A stretch of 64,000 nucleotides of DNA from Solobacterium sp. (GTDB taxonomy: Bacteria > Bacillota_I > Bacilli_A > Erysipelotrichales > Erysipelotrichaceae), in NCBI GenBank assembly GCA_017469885.1, contig JAFUFO010000021.1, forward strand, positions 1-64,000, in the 5' to 3' direction. Below the pieces are notes generated by a model. The model ran no database searches, was not told the DNA's origin, and saw nothing but the letters and a program-made list of their open reading frames with translations. A program made the translations under genes and the position numbers. Shown piece by piece: positions 42,406 through 51,819 of this stretch (its first letter is position 1; each line of letters begins with the position of its first letter).

Positions 42406-42419
42406 GCATTACACAATCG

Positions 42420-42481
42420 AAAAAACTGCCGATTCTCCGGTCTCTGCCATGCGCGCATCCGGATGAAACGGCAGTTTTTTT
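42420..42481. terminator. Bidirectional terminator after metY
   Basis: AAAAAACTGCCG pairs with CGGCAGTTTTTT across about 38 nt (inner CCGG/CCGG pairing possible), followed by T residues. The following 42482-42621 is AT-rich and probably holds the promoter of the next gene. Confidence 0.8.
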
Positions 42482-42621
42482 ACAAAACGTTACTGTATGG
42501 GAATAATAGGATACTAAAATAATAATAGGGAATCGACAGGGAAAAGAAATCAAATTTTTTTGAAATATATGCAGCGAACGCATCGTTTTCGCTGTTTCAA
42601 TAGTGAAAAGAGGGAAAGACC

Positions 42622-43764
42622 ATGAATAAAACGATGAATAAGACGATGAAGTTTATCAGTGCCGCACTGCTTGCGGTTACCCTTGCGGCCTGCGGATCCG
42701 CAAACTCCGGTTCCTCCGCGGATTATGCCACGGAAAGCTATCCGGCCGGCGGATACGGACTTGCGGAAGGTTCCTATAACAACAGTTATTTGTCAGAGGC
42801 CGCGGCGGCGCCCGCCATGGAAGAAGCGGCAGACTATGATGCCAAGGCGGAGGAACCAGGCGCAGAGCCGAACCCGGGGGAAGAGACGGGTGTGGTTACC
42901 GGAGACATGCTGGTATATACCGGCTCACTGAATCTTGAAACGCTGAACTATGAAGATACGGTTGCGGCAGTACGCGATCGGATCCGTTCCTATCAGGGTA
43001 TCATCGAGCAGGAAGATGAGTGGGACAGCGACCGCAGCTGGACCTATACCGACGGACGCAAACGGACGATGAACCGTTCGATTTCCATGACCCTGCGCAT
43101 TCCGACCACGTCATTTGACAGTTTCATGAATGACATGGACGGGGCAGGAAAGGTGACTGCGCGCAGTCAGTCCGTGGAAAACATCTCCCGCCGCTACAAT
43201 GACAACTCCATTGAAATCGAATCGCTCCGCAAACAGCAGGAACGTCTGCTTGAAATGATGGATGCGGCGGATACCGTGGAAGAGATGATCATGGTGGAGA
43301 GCCGTCTTACGGAAGTGCAGACCGAGCTGAACCGCAAGCTCAGCTACAAAGCCGGCATGGATACCGATGTGAAGTACTCCACCATCTATCTCAACATCAA
43401 TGAAGTACAGGAATATACCCCGGTCGATGACAGCGTTCAGATCGGAGGCTTCTGGAAGAAACTCTGGGAAACCGTACAGTCGTCCTGGATCTACTTCGTA
43501 TACTTCCTTGAAAACCTCGTCTTCGCACTCGTAAGCATCCTGCCGTATGTCCTGCTCATCGGACTGATTCTCTTCGGAGTCATGCGTTACCGCAAGGCAA
43601 AGGGAATCACCACAAAGCTGTTTCAGCGGAAAAAGAAGGAACCGCGGGACTGGAAAGCCTACGCAGATGAGAAGAAAGCACAGCTGGACGCAAAGAAAGA
43701 AGCGGAGGCAATCGAAAAGGAACTGAAGAAAACGGAACCGAAGGAAACAGACGACAGTAAGTAA
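42622..43764 (+). CDS. DUF4349 lipoprotein
   Basis: This 380-residue protein has a lipobox VTLAACGSA (Cys near 26) and a low-complexity Ala/Glu/Gly/Tyr stretch (about 30-95). The DUF4349 core (about 95-275) includes VYTGSLNLETLNYED, ITLRIPTTSFDSFM-like strands, and a coiled coil with DNSIEIESLRKQQERLLEMM. A C-terminal membrane helix (about 290-320) and a Lys/Glu-rich cytoplasmic tail follow. It is thus anchored both by lipid and by a helix. Function unknown. ATG 42622 follows AGAGGGAAAG; the MNKTMNKT repeat offers nearby alternative starts. Confidence 0.87.
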   Translation: MNKTMNKTMKFISAALLAVTLAACGSANSGSSADYATESYPAGGYGLAEGSYNNSYLSEAAAAPAMEEAADYDAKAEEPGAEPNPGEETGVVTGDMLVYTGSLNLETLNYEDTVAAVRDRIRSYQGIIEQEDEWDSDRSWTYTDGRKRTMNRSISMTLRIPTTSFDSFMNDMDGAGKVTARSQSVENISRRYNDNSIEIESLRKQQERLLEMMDAADTVEEMIMVESRLTEVQTELNRKLSYKAGMDTDVKYSTIYLNINEVQEYTPVDDSVQIGGFWKKLWETVQSSWIYFVYFLENLVFALVSILPYVLLIGLILFGVMRYRKAKGITTKLFQRKKKEPRDWKAYADEKKAQLDAKKEAEAIEKELKKTEPKETDDSK

Positions 43765-43774
43765 CAGTACAGAC

Positions 43775-43799
43775 GGGAGCCGGCAGGTGCCGGCTCCTG
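43775..43799 (+). terminator. Strong GC hairpin after the DUF4349 gene
   Basis: GGAGCCGGCA/TGCCGGCTCC with a two-base loop; the 3' T content is low (TGTGTCTG), so termination may be weak. Confidence 0.45.
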
Positions 43800-43882
43800 T
43801 GTCTGTATGTAACGGAACATCATGCAGATTCATGCGGAAATGCATAATCCGTGATGATTCCGCCGGTTTCCGCAAGTTTTTG

Positions 43883-43912
43883 TTTACAAAGCGAACGGAT
43901 TAATGGTACTAT
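43883..43912 (+). promoter_or_regulatory. Promoter of the rpsF-ssb-rpsR operon
   Basis: TTTACA (43883-43888) and TACTAT (43907-43912), 18-bp spacing. Confidence 0.55.
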
Positions 43913-43942
43913 CACTAGGCGAGTCGATGATTTTTTCATCTG

Positions 43943-43977
43943 CTCCTTGCCAGAAATGGCCGACAGACCAGAAGGAG
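43943..43977 (+). promoter_or_regulatory. Candidate S6:S18 ribosomal-protein leader motif
   Basis: CTCCTT (43943-43948) pairs with AAGGAG (43972-43977). Inside is a hairpin GCCA-GAAA-TGGC and a bulge containing CCGACA, the sequence shared with the 16S rRNA site for S6:S18. The closing stem covers the rpsF Shine-Dalgarno, so bound S6:S18 would lower translation. Confidence 0.65.
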
Positions 43978-43985
43978 GTGTACAA

Positions 43986-44297
43986 ATGAGCAAGTATGAA
44001 GTCATGTACATCATCAATGCGAACGTTGAAGAAGAAAAGCGTTCGGCCCTGATCGAGCAGCTCAACGGTATCATTACCAGCGAAGGCGGTAAGGTTACCA
44101 AGACTACCGAATGGGGAATGCGCGATTTCGCGTATGAAATTGATGATATGACAAAGGGTTACTATGTAATCGTAACCTTTGAAGCGGAAAATGCAGGACT
44201 CAAGGAATTTGATCGTTTAATGCGTATCAACCCGAGCATCGTTCGTTTCATGATCGTCAACATTGATGACAAGCCTGAAACCAAGGAGAGCAAGTAA
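43986..44297 (+). CDS. rpsF: 30S ribosomal protein S6
   Basis: This 103-residue S6 starts MSKYEVMYIINANVEEE, with the family KTTEWGMRDFAYEID and MRINPSIVRFMIV strands of the ferredoxin-like fold. It binds the central domain of 16S rRNA together with S18. ATG 43986 follows AAGGAGG. Its stop overlaps the ssb start by 1 bp. The order rpsF-ssb-rpsR is the standard Firmicutes operon. Confidence 0.97.
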   Translation: MSKYEVMYIINANVEEEKRSALIEQLNGIITSEGGKVTKTTEWGMRDFAYEIDDMTKGYYVIVTFEAENAGLKEFDRLMRINPSIVRFMIVNIDDKPETKESK

Positions 44298-44782
44298 TGA
44301 GCGGTATTAACAGCGTGGTACTGGTAGGCAGACTGACGCGGGATGTCGAGGTCCGCAAGACGGGCAGCGGCGTTTCCTACGCTCGGTTTACTGTTGCCTG
44401 TGACCGCCGCTTCTCCGGAGGACAGAATGCGCAGAATGGTCAGCAGCCCACCGCCGATTTTATTGGTTGTGTCGCATGGCGCCAGAGTGCGGATTTCCTC
44501 GGTTCCTACGGAAGAAAAGGCTCTCTCGTCGGAGTGAACGGTTCGATTCAGACCGGAAGCTATACCGACCGCGACGGACGGAAGGTCTATACGACCGACG
44601 TTGTCTGCGACCGCGTACAGCTGCTGGAATCGAAGGGTCACTCACAGGGACAGACGTCATCGGACGGCGGATATATTCCTGAACCGCAGGAACCGTACGC
44701 TCCGTCCGGAAATGATATTTCGAGCAGCGACTTCAATACAGGTCCGAGTTTCGATATCGCAAGTGACGATCTGCCGTTTTAA
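44297..44782 (+). CDS. ssb: Single-stranded DNA-binding protein
   Basis: This 161-residue protein has an N-terminal OB fold (1-110; NSVVLVGRLTRDVEVR, FIGCVAWRQSADFLG and GSYTDRDGRKVYTT) and a flexible Gly/Ser/Asp-rich tail ending DDLPF, the acidic tip that recruits repair and replication partners. Typical length for bacterial SSB. Lies between the two ribosomal genes in the conserved operon. Confidence 0.97.
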   Translation: MSGINSVVLVGRLTRDVEVRKTGSGVSYARFTVACDRRFSGGQNAQNGQQPTADFIGCVAWRQSADFLGSYGRKGSLVGVNGSIQTGSYTDRDGRKVYTTDVVCDRVQLLESKGHSQGQTSSDGGYIPEPQEPYAPSGNDISSSDFNTGPSFDIASDDLPF

Positions 44783-44809
44783 CCCGAATTTGAAGAATAA
44801 GGAGATAAC

Positions 44810-45040
44810 ATGGCATTCAAGAAACAGAGAATGGGCGGTCGTAAGGTATGTTACTTCACAAAGAACAACATCACCTACATCGACTATAAGAATGTAGAGC
44901 TTCTGAAGCGCTTCATCAGTGCCAACGGCAAGATCACTCCGCGCCGTGTCACAGGCACAAGCGCAAAGTATCAGCGCCAGCTCGCAGTTGCGATCAAGCG
45001 TGCGCGCCAGATGGCTTTACTGCCGTATGTAAAGGACTGA
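44810..45040 (+). CDS. rpsR: 30S ribosomal protein S18
   Basis: This 76-residue S18 has [15 protein letters not shown] at the start, the [12 protein letters not shown] and [10 protein letters not shown] motifs, and a basic C-terminal helix. The single Cys near residue 12 indicates a possible zinc-independent form. ATG 44810 follows AAGGAGATAAC. It partners S6 on the ribosome and in the proposed leader autoregulation. A terminator overlaps its stop codon. Confidence 0.97.
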   Translation: MAFKKQRMGGRKVCYFTKNNITYIDYKNVELLKRFISANGKITPRRVTGTSAKYQRQLAVAIKRARQMALLPYVKD

Positions 45041-45067
45041 TCGGTGAAAACCGACAGTCTTTTTTTC
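45035..45067 (+). terminator. Terminator of the rpsF operon
   Basis: GACTGATCGGT/ACCGACAGTC with a GAAA loop and one bulged A, followed by eight T. Confidence 0.85.
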
Positions 45068-45103
45068 TTTCCCGACCACAATCAGAACCGGTACAATGAC
45101 AGT

Positions 45104-45529
45104 ATGAAAACAGACGGAATGACACTGGAAAAAACGGTGAGAAAGTATTACCTGGAATACGGATACAACTGCAGTGAAACAATCCTGCATGCGGGAAACG
45201 AATACTACGGACTCGGCCTTCATGAAGAAGACATGAAGCTTCTGGCGGGATTTGGCAGCGGAATGTATTCCGGAAGCACCTGCGGCGCATTGATTGGATC
45301 AGTCTCTGTGCTTTCAAAGATGATCGTAAAAACCAAGGCGCATGATCATCTCGATGAACTCCGCCCGATCATTTCCGGCCTTTACCGCCGGTTCCGACAG
45401 ACCGGAGGCGGTGTCACCTGTGCCGAACTGCGCCCGGTATACCACACCAAAGAGACAAAATGTCTGAATACGGTTCTGCTTGCGGCCCGCGTTCTGGAAG
45501 AAACTGTGAACGAATTTTCACTCTTCTGA
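45104..45529 (+). CDS. C_GCAxxG_C_C family protein
   Basis: This 141-residue protein has the family pattern: an early Cys in YGYNCSETIL, the central GSTCGALIGSV, and later VTCAEL and TKCLNTVL cysteines, which together suggest a redox or metal site. The family (PF09719) is widespread in anaerobes but has no assigned activity. ATG 45104 gives the usual length; an upstream ATG at 45044 lies within the preceding terminator. Monocistronic. Confidence 0.85.
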   Translation: MKTDGMTLEKTVRKYYLEYGYNCSETILHAGNEYYGLGLHEEDMKLLAGFGSGMYSGSTCGALIGSVSVLSKMIVKTKAHDHLDELRPIISGLYRRFRQTGGGVTCAELRPVYHTKETKCLNTVLLAARVLEETVNEFSLF

Positions 45530-45542
45530 CCAGTGCCGGCAG

Positions 45543-45572
45543 TTGGTTCTTTATATATATAAATGCTATAAT
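45543..45572 (+). promoter_or_regulatory. Promoter of the yybS-gdpP-rplI-dnaB run
   Basis: TTGGTT (45543-45548) and TATAAT (45567-45572), 18-bp spacing. Confidence 0.6.
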
Positions 45573-45612
45573 TAAAACTTAGCCGGACACAGGCGTTTCG
45601 GAGGTTTTTTCA

Positions 45613-46557
45613 TTGAACAGTAATGTGCGTAAAATCACAGACGGCGCGATGATGTGTGCCATCGTCGGGGCAGTGCTCCTGATCAATCGTCAGCTTGGCG
45701 GTCTGTTTCAGGATATGTTTCTGTTTCTGTTTCCGATCCCGATGGTCTTTTACTCCGCCAAATACGGATGGAAAAACGGATGGGTCGTCTTTGCGGCGAT
45801 GTGTCTGCTTGGATTTATTCTCGGCGGGCCGACCACACTGTTTTATGTTGCGTCGGAGAGCCTGATCGGACTGATTTACGGCGGCGGTATTCATTCCGGG
45901 CAGAAAACCCACAAGCTGGTGCTGCTTACGATGGTTGCCGGTGCGATTGTAAATGTGCTTTCCACGGTCGTCTTTGCGTCATTCTTCGGATATGACCTTG
46001 CGGCCGAGACAAAGGAAATGGAATCCATGATGAGCAATATCTTTGCCCAGACCGGGACCCAGCTTCCTTCTACACTCAACCTCGGACAGTATATCGGTAC
46101 GATCTTTGTGGTAACGGCAATTCTGACCGGTGTTCTGCAGGGCTTTGTGACACATGTCCTGAGCCGGCTTCTGCTGAAGCGGCTGCGCTTCCCGGTAGAT
46201 CCGCCGACCCCGGTGTCCATGTATTATCCGCCGAAGTGGAGCGGCTATCTTGCCTTTGCCGGATTTGTCGGCTACTACTATTCGGTCTTCCGCCCGCTGC
46301 CTGATCCGCTGATGCAGAGTGCATTTCAGGGACTCGGCATGTGCGGATTTCTCTACCTGCTTGCGTACGGATATATCGCAGTCATTGTGTACATGCAGGT
46401 GCGCAGCCCGAAACTGCGCGGACTGGGAATGCTGCTGGGACTGTTTGCGATGTTCACCATGCCGGTATTCCTTGTAATTTTCGGTTTTCTGTATATTACG
46501 ACGGATGTGCACCGTCGTCTGATGGAAGGAGCGGCCAATGCGAAAGAGTCTCAGTGA
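45613..46557 (+). CDS. YybS-like DUF2232 membrane protein
   Basis: This 314-residue protein has about eight hydrophobic helices, with FLFPIPMVFYSAKYGWK and GGPTTLFYVASESLIGLIYG typical of DUF2232. The start is TTG at 45613 with GGAGG 8 nt upstream. The gene precedes gdpP, rplI and dnaB as in many Firmicutes, and its 3' end overlaps gdpP by 20 bp. Function unknown; it may be a transporter component or an envelope factor. Confidence 0.87.
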   Translation: MNSNVRKITDGAMMCAIVGAVLLINRQLGGLFQDMFLFLFPIPMVFYSAKYGWKNGWVVFAAMCLLGFILGGPTTLFYVASESLIGLIYGGGIHSGQKTHKLVLLTMVAGAIVNVLSTVVFASFFGYDLAAETKEMESMMSNIFAQTGTQLPSTLNLGQYIGTIFVVTAILTGVLQGFVTHVLSRLLLKRLRFPVDPPTPVSMYYPPKWSGYLAFAGFVGYYYSVFRPLPDPLMQSAFQGLGMCGFLYLLAYGYIAVIVYMQVRSPKLRGLGMLLGLFAMFTMPVFLVIFGFLYITTDVHRRLMEGAANAKESQ

Positions 46558-48511
46558 AACACGGCGAATTCTCATTATAGTGACCATTGTGGAAGCACTG
46601 CTGCTGTTTTTCTTCCGGGCCGGACTTGACCGGATGATCCTGCCGGCGGTCATTATTCTGATCATTCAGGTCGCGGCGTATTTCTATCTGACCGAGCGTT
46701 TTGAATCCATGATGGAAGAACAGGCGATCGGTGTCCGCGATGCGCTTGGCGTAACGGCGGAAAAAGCATTTCTGTTCGGCGAGATCGGTCTTCTGATGTA
46801 TGACGATGACTATGTCATCACCCAGATGAGCGAACTGTTTGAACAGCGCGGTCTCAATCATGTCGGCTCCAAGGTGCTCAGCTGGCTGCCGGAAGTGGAC
46901 CCGCTGATTTCCGGACAGGGTGATACCGCAACGGTTCAGCTGGATGAGCGGATGTATGAAATCACCCGCCGGGAAGATGAGCCGGTGCTGATTTTCCGTG
47001 ATATTACCGAACAGCACAACGCCATGCTTTCCTACAGTGAAGAGCGTCCGGTCATCGGTATCGCGGTGCTCGACAACTACGATGAAGTAACACAGTATGA
47101 GGACGATGCCTCGCTGTCGAATATCAACGCGGCGGTCCGCACCCCGCTGACGGATTACTTCCGGGAGCGGGGAATCCTGCTCAAGCGGATTTCCAATTCC
47201 CGCTATTTCATGGTGCTGAACGAGAAGATGTTCTCGGATCTTGTTTCGGATCACTTCTCGATTCTCAATACGATCCGCCGTTCTGCCGCAAAGCAGGATG
47301 TCGCAATCTCACTGTCCATGGCCTTTGCGCGGGGAACCGAGCGGCTGGAAGAACTCGATGAGATCGCGGTCAAACTGATTGACCTTGCGCAGAGCCGCGG
47401 CGGCGACCAGGTCGTTGTCCAGCAGGCAGGCGGCGAAGTCAAATACTTCGGCGGCTCCTCGGAAGCGACCGAGAAGCGCAGCCGTGTCCGTGTGCGTGTC
47501 ATGGCCAATACGTTCCGTGAACTGATCAGCCGTTCCAGCAACGTGATCATCTGCGGACACCGCAATATGGATTTCGACTGTGTCGGCTCCGCAATCGGTG
47601 TTGCCCGGGCAGCCACAGCGCTGAACAAGCAGGTATGCATTATCGGAAAGACCGGCGGAATCGAAGAAAAACTGGCGAAGGTCCTTGCGGAAAATGCGGA
47701 GGAACTCGCCCAGGAAGTGCGTTTTGTGACGGAGAGTGAGGCAATCAACCAGCTTCAGGCAAATACCCTGACCGTCATGGTTGACCACCACAACATCAAG
47801 CAGTCCAACGGCTCCAAACTGCTGGAGAGCGCATCCAAGATCGCGATTATCGACCATCACCGCAGAAGCACGGAGATGGGTGTCAAGCCGGTCCTTGTCT
47901 ATATCGAAGCCGGCGCAAGCTCCGCATGTGAGCTGATTACGGAAATGATGCCGTATATTTCTTCCCGCATTGAGATTTCCGAACTTGCGGCGAATATCAT
48001 GCTGGCAGGTATGACGATCGATACCAACCGCTTCCATGTCCGCACCGGTGCCCGCACCTTTGAGGCAGCTGCGGCACTCCGCAAGCTTGGCGCAGATCCG
48101 ATGCAGGTTGATGATTATCTGAAGGATACCTATGATGAACTGACGCTGAAGGCATCCTGCATGTCCAAGGCAAAGCGGCATGACAATGCGATTCTTACGA
48201 TCCCGTATAAAGACGGCGTACTGACCCGTTCCCTGATGAGCCAGGTGGCGGATCAGATGCTGGAGATTCAGGGCATTGATGCGGTCTTTGTGATCGCAAA
48301 TGACACCGAAGGGGAAACAGCGATTTCCGCCCGTTCCAACGGCAAGGTCAATGTCCAGCGGATCATGGAGGCTATCGGCGGCGGCGGTCATATGACGGCG
48401 GCCGCAGTGCAGCGCAAACGCTGCGATATTGATGAACTCGAACAGGAACTGCTCGAGAAGACAGAAGAATATTTCAGGGAGGTACGCAATGAAGGTAATA
48501 CTGAAGAGTGA
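46538..48511 (+). CDS. gdpP: Cyclic-di-AMP phosphodiesterase GdpP (DHH/DHHA1)
   Basis: This 657-residue protein has two N-terminal membrane helices (about 8-50), a PAS-like domain (about 60-165), a degenerate GGDEF domain (about 170-300; the motif is altered to SRYFMV context), then DHH (about 335-500) and DHHA1 (to 650). Catalytic DHH residues are intact: [21 protein letters not shown] and IIDHHRRS. It cleaves c-di-AMP to pApA and so sets osmolyte and wall homeostasis. The end overlaps rplI by 23 bp. Confidence 0.95.
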   Translation: MRKSLSETRRILIIVTIVEALLLFFFRAGLDRMILPAVIILIIQVAAYFYLTERFESMMEEQAIGVRDALGVTAEKAFLFGEIGLLMYDDDYVITQMSELFEQRGLNHVGSKVLSWLPEVDPLISGQGDTATVQLDERMYEITRREDEPVLIFRDITEQHNAMLSYSEERPVIGIAVLDNYDEVTQYEDDASLSNINAAVRTPLTDYFRERGILLKRISNSRYFMVLNEKMFSDLVSDHFSILNTIRRSAAKQDVAISLSMAFARGTERLEELDEIAVKLIDLAQSRGGDQVVVQQAGGEVKYFGGSSEATEKRSRVRVRVMANTFRELISRSSNVIICGHRNMDFDCVGSAIGVARAATALNKQVCIIGKTGGIEEKLAKVLAENAEELAQEVRFVTESEAINQLQANTLTVMVDHHNIKQSNGSKLLESASKIAIIDHHRRSTEMGVKPVLVYIEAGASSACELITEMMPYISSRIEISELAANIMLAGMTIDTNRFHVRTGARTFEAAAALRKLGADPMQVDDYLKDTYDELTLKASCMSKAKRHDNAILTIPYKDGVLTRSLMSQVADQMLEIQGIDAVFVIANDTEGETAISARSNGKVNVQRIMEAIGGGGHMTAAAVQRKRCDIDELEQELLEKTEEYFREVRNEGNTEE

Positions 48512-48935
48512 TGTCAAGAAACTCGGAAAAAAGGGTGACATCGTTGAAGTGGCAGATGGCTACGGCCGCAACTATCTCGTCGCACGGGGCCTTGCGGTTC
48601 CCGCAACCGAGAAGAGCCGCGAAATTCTTGCGGAACAGAAACAGGAAGCTGCGGAACTTGACGCAAAGAACCGGGAAGCCGCAGAGAAAGTCGCCAAGGA
48701 ATTCGAAACCTTTATGCTGGAGTTCCATGTAAAGTCCGGCAAGGAAGGCCGTGTATTCGGCTCGGTATCCACCAAGCAGATCACGGAAGAACTCGCCAAG
48801 CGTGGTTATAAGATCGACAAGCGCAAGATTCTTGATACTGCGCCGATCGGAAGCCTTGGGGTAACCAAGGTCCGTGTGGAACTGTACAAAGGCGTCATCG
48901 GCACCGTGCGTGTCAATGTGAAGGGCAGCGAGTAA
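48489..48935 (+). CDS. rplI: 50S ribosomal protein L9
   Basis: This 148-residue L9 starts [19 protein letters not shown], has the [16 protein letters not shown] motif and connecting helix, and a C-terminal domain with [19 protein letters not shown] 48489 follows GGGAGGTACGCA within the end of gdpP. Conserved gdpP-rplI-dnaB order. Confidence 0.97.
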   Translation: MKVILKSDVKKLGKKGDIVEVADGYGRNYLVARGLAVPATEKSREILAEQKQEAAELDAKNREAAEKVAKEFETFMLEFHVKSGKEGRVFGSVSTKQITEELAKRGYKIDKRKILDTAPIGSLGVTKVRVELYKGVIGTVRVNVKGSE

Positions 48936-48937
48936 TC

Positions 48938-50299
48938 ATGACACTCGCCGCGCTGCCGTCCGCTCCGGAAGCCGAAGCTGCGCTTCTCGGAACGATGCTG
49001 ATGTTCCCAAATGCAAGCCGTATTGCAATCGAGGAAGGTGCTTCCGCGGATGATTTTTATAATGAGCGCCACCGCATGATTTTCAATGCGATGTCTGCGC
49101 TCTATTCCGAAAACATCGGTGTAGACCCGACAACGGTCGCAACCCGTCTTCAGGAAGAGGGAACCTTTGAAAAGATCGGCGGAAACAACACCCTCACTAC
49201 GCTGATGAACGCAGCGGTCACCAGCGCCAATACAAAGAACTATGTGGAGGCACTGAAAGCCAAGACCCTGACACGCCGGATGATCGAAGCGGCCAGAGAA
49301 ATTTCTGCCGCAGGTCTTGAAGGCGTAACGGATATCAATGACTATCTCGACAATGCGGAGCGGGCAGTGCTCGGTGTATCGCGGAGCCGTCAGACAGGAG
49401 AATTTCATACCTCTCCGGAACTGATGACAACGGTCATTGACCGGATCCACAAGCTTTCTTCCCAGAACAATACGGTGGTCGGAATCCGCACCGGATTTGA
49501 AGCACTGGACCGTGTAACGCATGGTTTCCAGCGCGGTGATCTGATCATTCTTGCGGCCCGTCCGTCCATGGGAAAAACCGCAGTTGCGCTGAACCTTGCG
49601 CTGAATGTCGCAAGCTATCAGCCGCAGGAAGCGGTCGCGATCTTCTCGCTCGAAATGAGCGCAGAATCGCTTGCCATGCGTCTGCTCAGTGCGCGCAGCC
49701 GCGTTGCCGGTGACTATCTGCGTACCGGCCACGGTCTGACAACGGATCACTGGAACCGCATCAATGAAGCGGGTGATAACCTGAGCAGCACCAAGATTTT
49801 CATCGATGACAAGTCTGCCATCAAGGTGCCGGAGATCTTTTCCAAGTGCCGGCGTCTGAAGAATGAACACGGCCTGTCGCTGATTCTGATTGACTATATT
49901 CAGCTGATTTCCGGCAATTCCTCCGGACGCGGCGAAGTAAACCGCCAGCAGGAAGTATCCGATATATCCCGAAGCCTGAAGGCACTCGCAAGAGAACTGG
50001 ATGTGCCGGTCATTGCGCTTTCCCAGCTCTCCCGTAATGTCGAGAGCCGTGAAGATAAAAAGCCGCAGCTGTCCGACCTCCGTGAATCCGGAGCCATCGA
50101 GCAGGATGCGGATATCGTCATGCTGCTGTTCCGTAAATCCTACTATGACGCAGAAGCCAAGCAGGAAGCGGAAAATACCGGCAGTGAGGAACTTGAAATC
50201 AACATTGCAAAACATCGTAACGGTGCTACAAGACGCATCAATCTTGCATTTGAAGCCAACACCAACGCGCTGATGAATATTGAGCGGCACGCGGAGTAA
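48938..50299 (+). CDS. dnaB: Replicative DNA helicase
   Basis: This 453-residue DnaB has an N-terminal helical domain (starting SAPEAEAALLGTML) and a RecA-like motor with Walker A ARPSMGKTA, Walker B LILIDYIQLI, the SLEMSAESLAMRLL and ALSQLSRNVESR motifs, and FRKSYY near the end. Normal length and motifs indicate an active hexameric helicase. It starts 2 bp after rplI. Confidence 0.97.
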   Translation: MTLAALPSAPEAEAALLGTMLMFPNASRIAIEEGASADDFYNERHRMIFNAMSALYSENIGVDPTTVATRLQEEGTFEKIGGNNTLTTLMNAAVTSANTKNYVEALKAKTLTRRMIEAAREISAAGLEGVTDINDYLDNAERAVLGVSRSRQTGEFHTSPELMTTVIDRIHKLSSQNNTVVGIRTGFEALDRVTHGFQRGDLIILAARPSMGKTAVALNLALNVASYQPQEAVAIFSLEMSAESLAMRLLSARSRVAGDYLRTGHGLTTDHWNRINEAGDNLSSTKIFIDDKSAIKVPEIFSKCRRLKNEHGLSLILIDYIQLISGNSSGRGEVNRQQEVSDISRSLKALARELDVPVIALSQLSRNVESREDKKPQLSDLRESGAIEQDADIVMLLFRKSYYDAEAKQEAENTGSEELEINIAKHRNGATRRINLAFEANTNALMNIERHAE

Positions 50300-50304
50300 T
50301 TGAT

Positions 50305-51813
50305 ATGAAACGAATTGCAGTACTTCTGTTCTGTATGATTGCGGCAATCGGTGTTGCCGTCGGCGCACCGAAGCTGTTCCGGAAGGCATCACAGATGACC
50401 TATGCGGTTGCGGAAGGGGAATCCTCCTCGATTCTCCCGCAGCGAACGGAACGTGTGGACAGCACGCCGCATGATGTATATCGTCTGTACAGTTCGGGTG
50501 AACTGGTCGGCGTGTTAAGCAGCCGCCGGGAACTCGACGCTTTTCTGCGTGCCATCTACCAGGAACTCTATGCAGAACAGTTTCCCGGTTCGGAAGTCGG
50601 ACTCGGCACGGATGTATATCTCATCACCGAACAGAGCTATATGACCTATGAAAACATTGACCAGCAGATCTTTGATTATCTGAAGGAAAACCGCCTCTTT
50701 ACACTGAAGTGCACCGGCGTGGAACTCTCGGATGAAAACGGAGTCTATGCGGAAATCTATGTTGCCAATGAAGAACTGTTCAACCAGGCGATGACGGAGT
50801 ATATGACCTACTTCATCTCGGCGGATGAACTTGCCATCCTCAACCGCGGTGACAGTACGCCGCAGCTGAAGACCTACGGTTCCCGTTCCATCGGCGTTAC
50901 GGTTCTGCAGACCATTACGATGAAGGAGAGCTTTGCGGCGCCGGAAGCCATCCGGACCACACAGGCGGATGTGCTGGACTATCTGGAATACGGAGACAAT
51001 ACAGAGCGGGAATACTATACCGTCCGGCGTTATGACACCGTAGCCGGTGTCGGTTCGAAAAACCACGACCTTTCCGCAACGCAGATCATGAACATCAACC
51101 GTGACCAGATCACCAGTACCGATCAGATTCTGAGTGAAGGCATGGAACTGTGCGTTACCTACTTCACATCCCCGATCGATGTCGTTGTAACCAAGGAGTC
51201 CATGAAGAAGGAACCGATTATCGCCCAGACGGTTTACCGCACCAACAGTGAACTGCGCGAAGGCGTCATCCAGAAAGTGCAGACCGGTGTCGACGGTTCG
51301 AAGAACGCTCTCTATACGGAGCGGTGGATCAACGGTGTGCTTGTCAGCGGTTCCCTGACCTCCTCTGTGGATACCCTCCAGCCGATCAACGAAGTGGTTG
51401 AAATCGGAACCATGCAGATACCGGGCGTCGGAACCGGAAGCTTCCAGTGGCCGGTCGACAACCCGTATATCTCCTGTCACTGGGGCTGTTACTACGGCCA
51501 CCGTGCAATCGATATTCAGAACGCTTATGACCGTTACGGACCGATCTATGCGGCAGACCGCGGCGTTATTGAAGTCAACTCCTACAACGGCATCAACGGA
51601 AACTACGTCATCATCGACCACAACAACGGTTATGAGACCTACTACGGTCATATGAATGTTCCTTCACCGCTCGAAGTCGGCACGGTTGTCGACAAGGGTG
51701 ATGTCATCGGACAGATCGGTATGACAGGTCTTGCGACCGGACCACATACGCATTTCTTCATCATGTACGAAGGAGAACGGCATAACCCGTGTGACGGGTT
51801 CCTGCCGTGCTGA
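50305..51813 (+). CDS. Secreted M23 peptidase with LysM-like and G5 domains
   Basis: This 502-residue protein has an N-terminal hydrophobic helix acting as signal or anchor (IAVLLFCMIAAIGVAVGA). A long unassigned region (40-230) is followed by a LysM-like module (about 232-290, YTVRRYDTVAGVG), a G5 domain (about 292-370) and an M23 metallopeptidase domain (about 375-502). The zinc ligands GHRAID and GPHTHFF are intact. It likely cuts peptidoglycan peptides at the cell surface. It occupies the place where walRK-HI often lies, between dnaB and walJ. Confidence 0.92.
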   Translation: MKRIAVLLFCMIAAIGVAVGAPKLFRKASQMTYAVAEGESSSILPQRTERVDSTPHDVYRLYSSGELVGVLSSRRELDAFLRAIYQELYAEQFPGSEVGLGTDVYLITEQSYMTYENIDQQIFDYLKENRLFTLKCTGVELSDENGVYAEIYVANEELFNQAMTEYMTYFISADELAILNRGDSTPQLKTYGSRSIGVTVLQTITMKESFAAPEAIRTTQADVLDYLEYGDNTEREYYTVRRYDTVAGVGSKNHDLSATQIMNINRDQITSTDQILSEGMELCVTYFTSPIDVVVTKESMKKEPIIAQTVYRTNSELREGVIQKVQTGVDGSKNALYTERWINGVLVSGSLTSSVDTLQPINEVVEIGTMQIPGVGTGSFQWPVDNPYISCHWGCYYGHRAIDIQNAYDRYGPIYAADRGVIEVNSYNGINGNYVIIDHNNGYETYYGHMNVPSPLEVGTVVDKGDVIGQIGMTGLATGPHTHFFIMYEGERHNPCDGFLPC

Positions 51814-51819
51814 TCTGCC

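Noticed and set aside
48806-50392. 528-codon minus-strand frame opposite dnaB
   Set aside because: Antisense shadow; DnaB motifs lie on the plus strand and the frame runs across gene boundaries.
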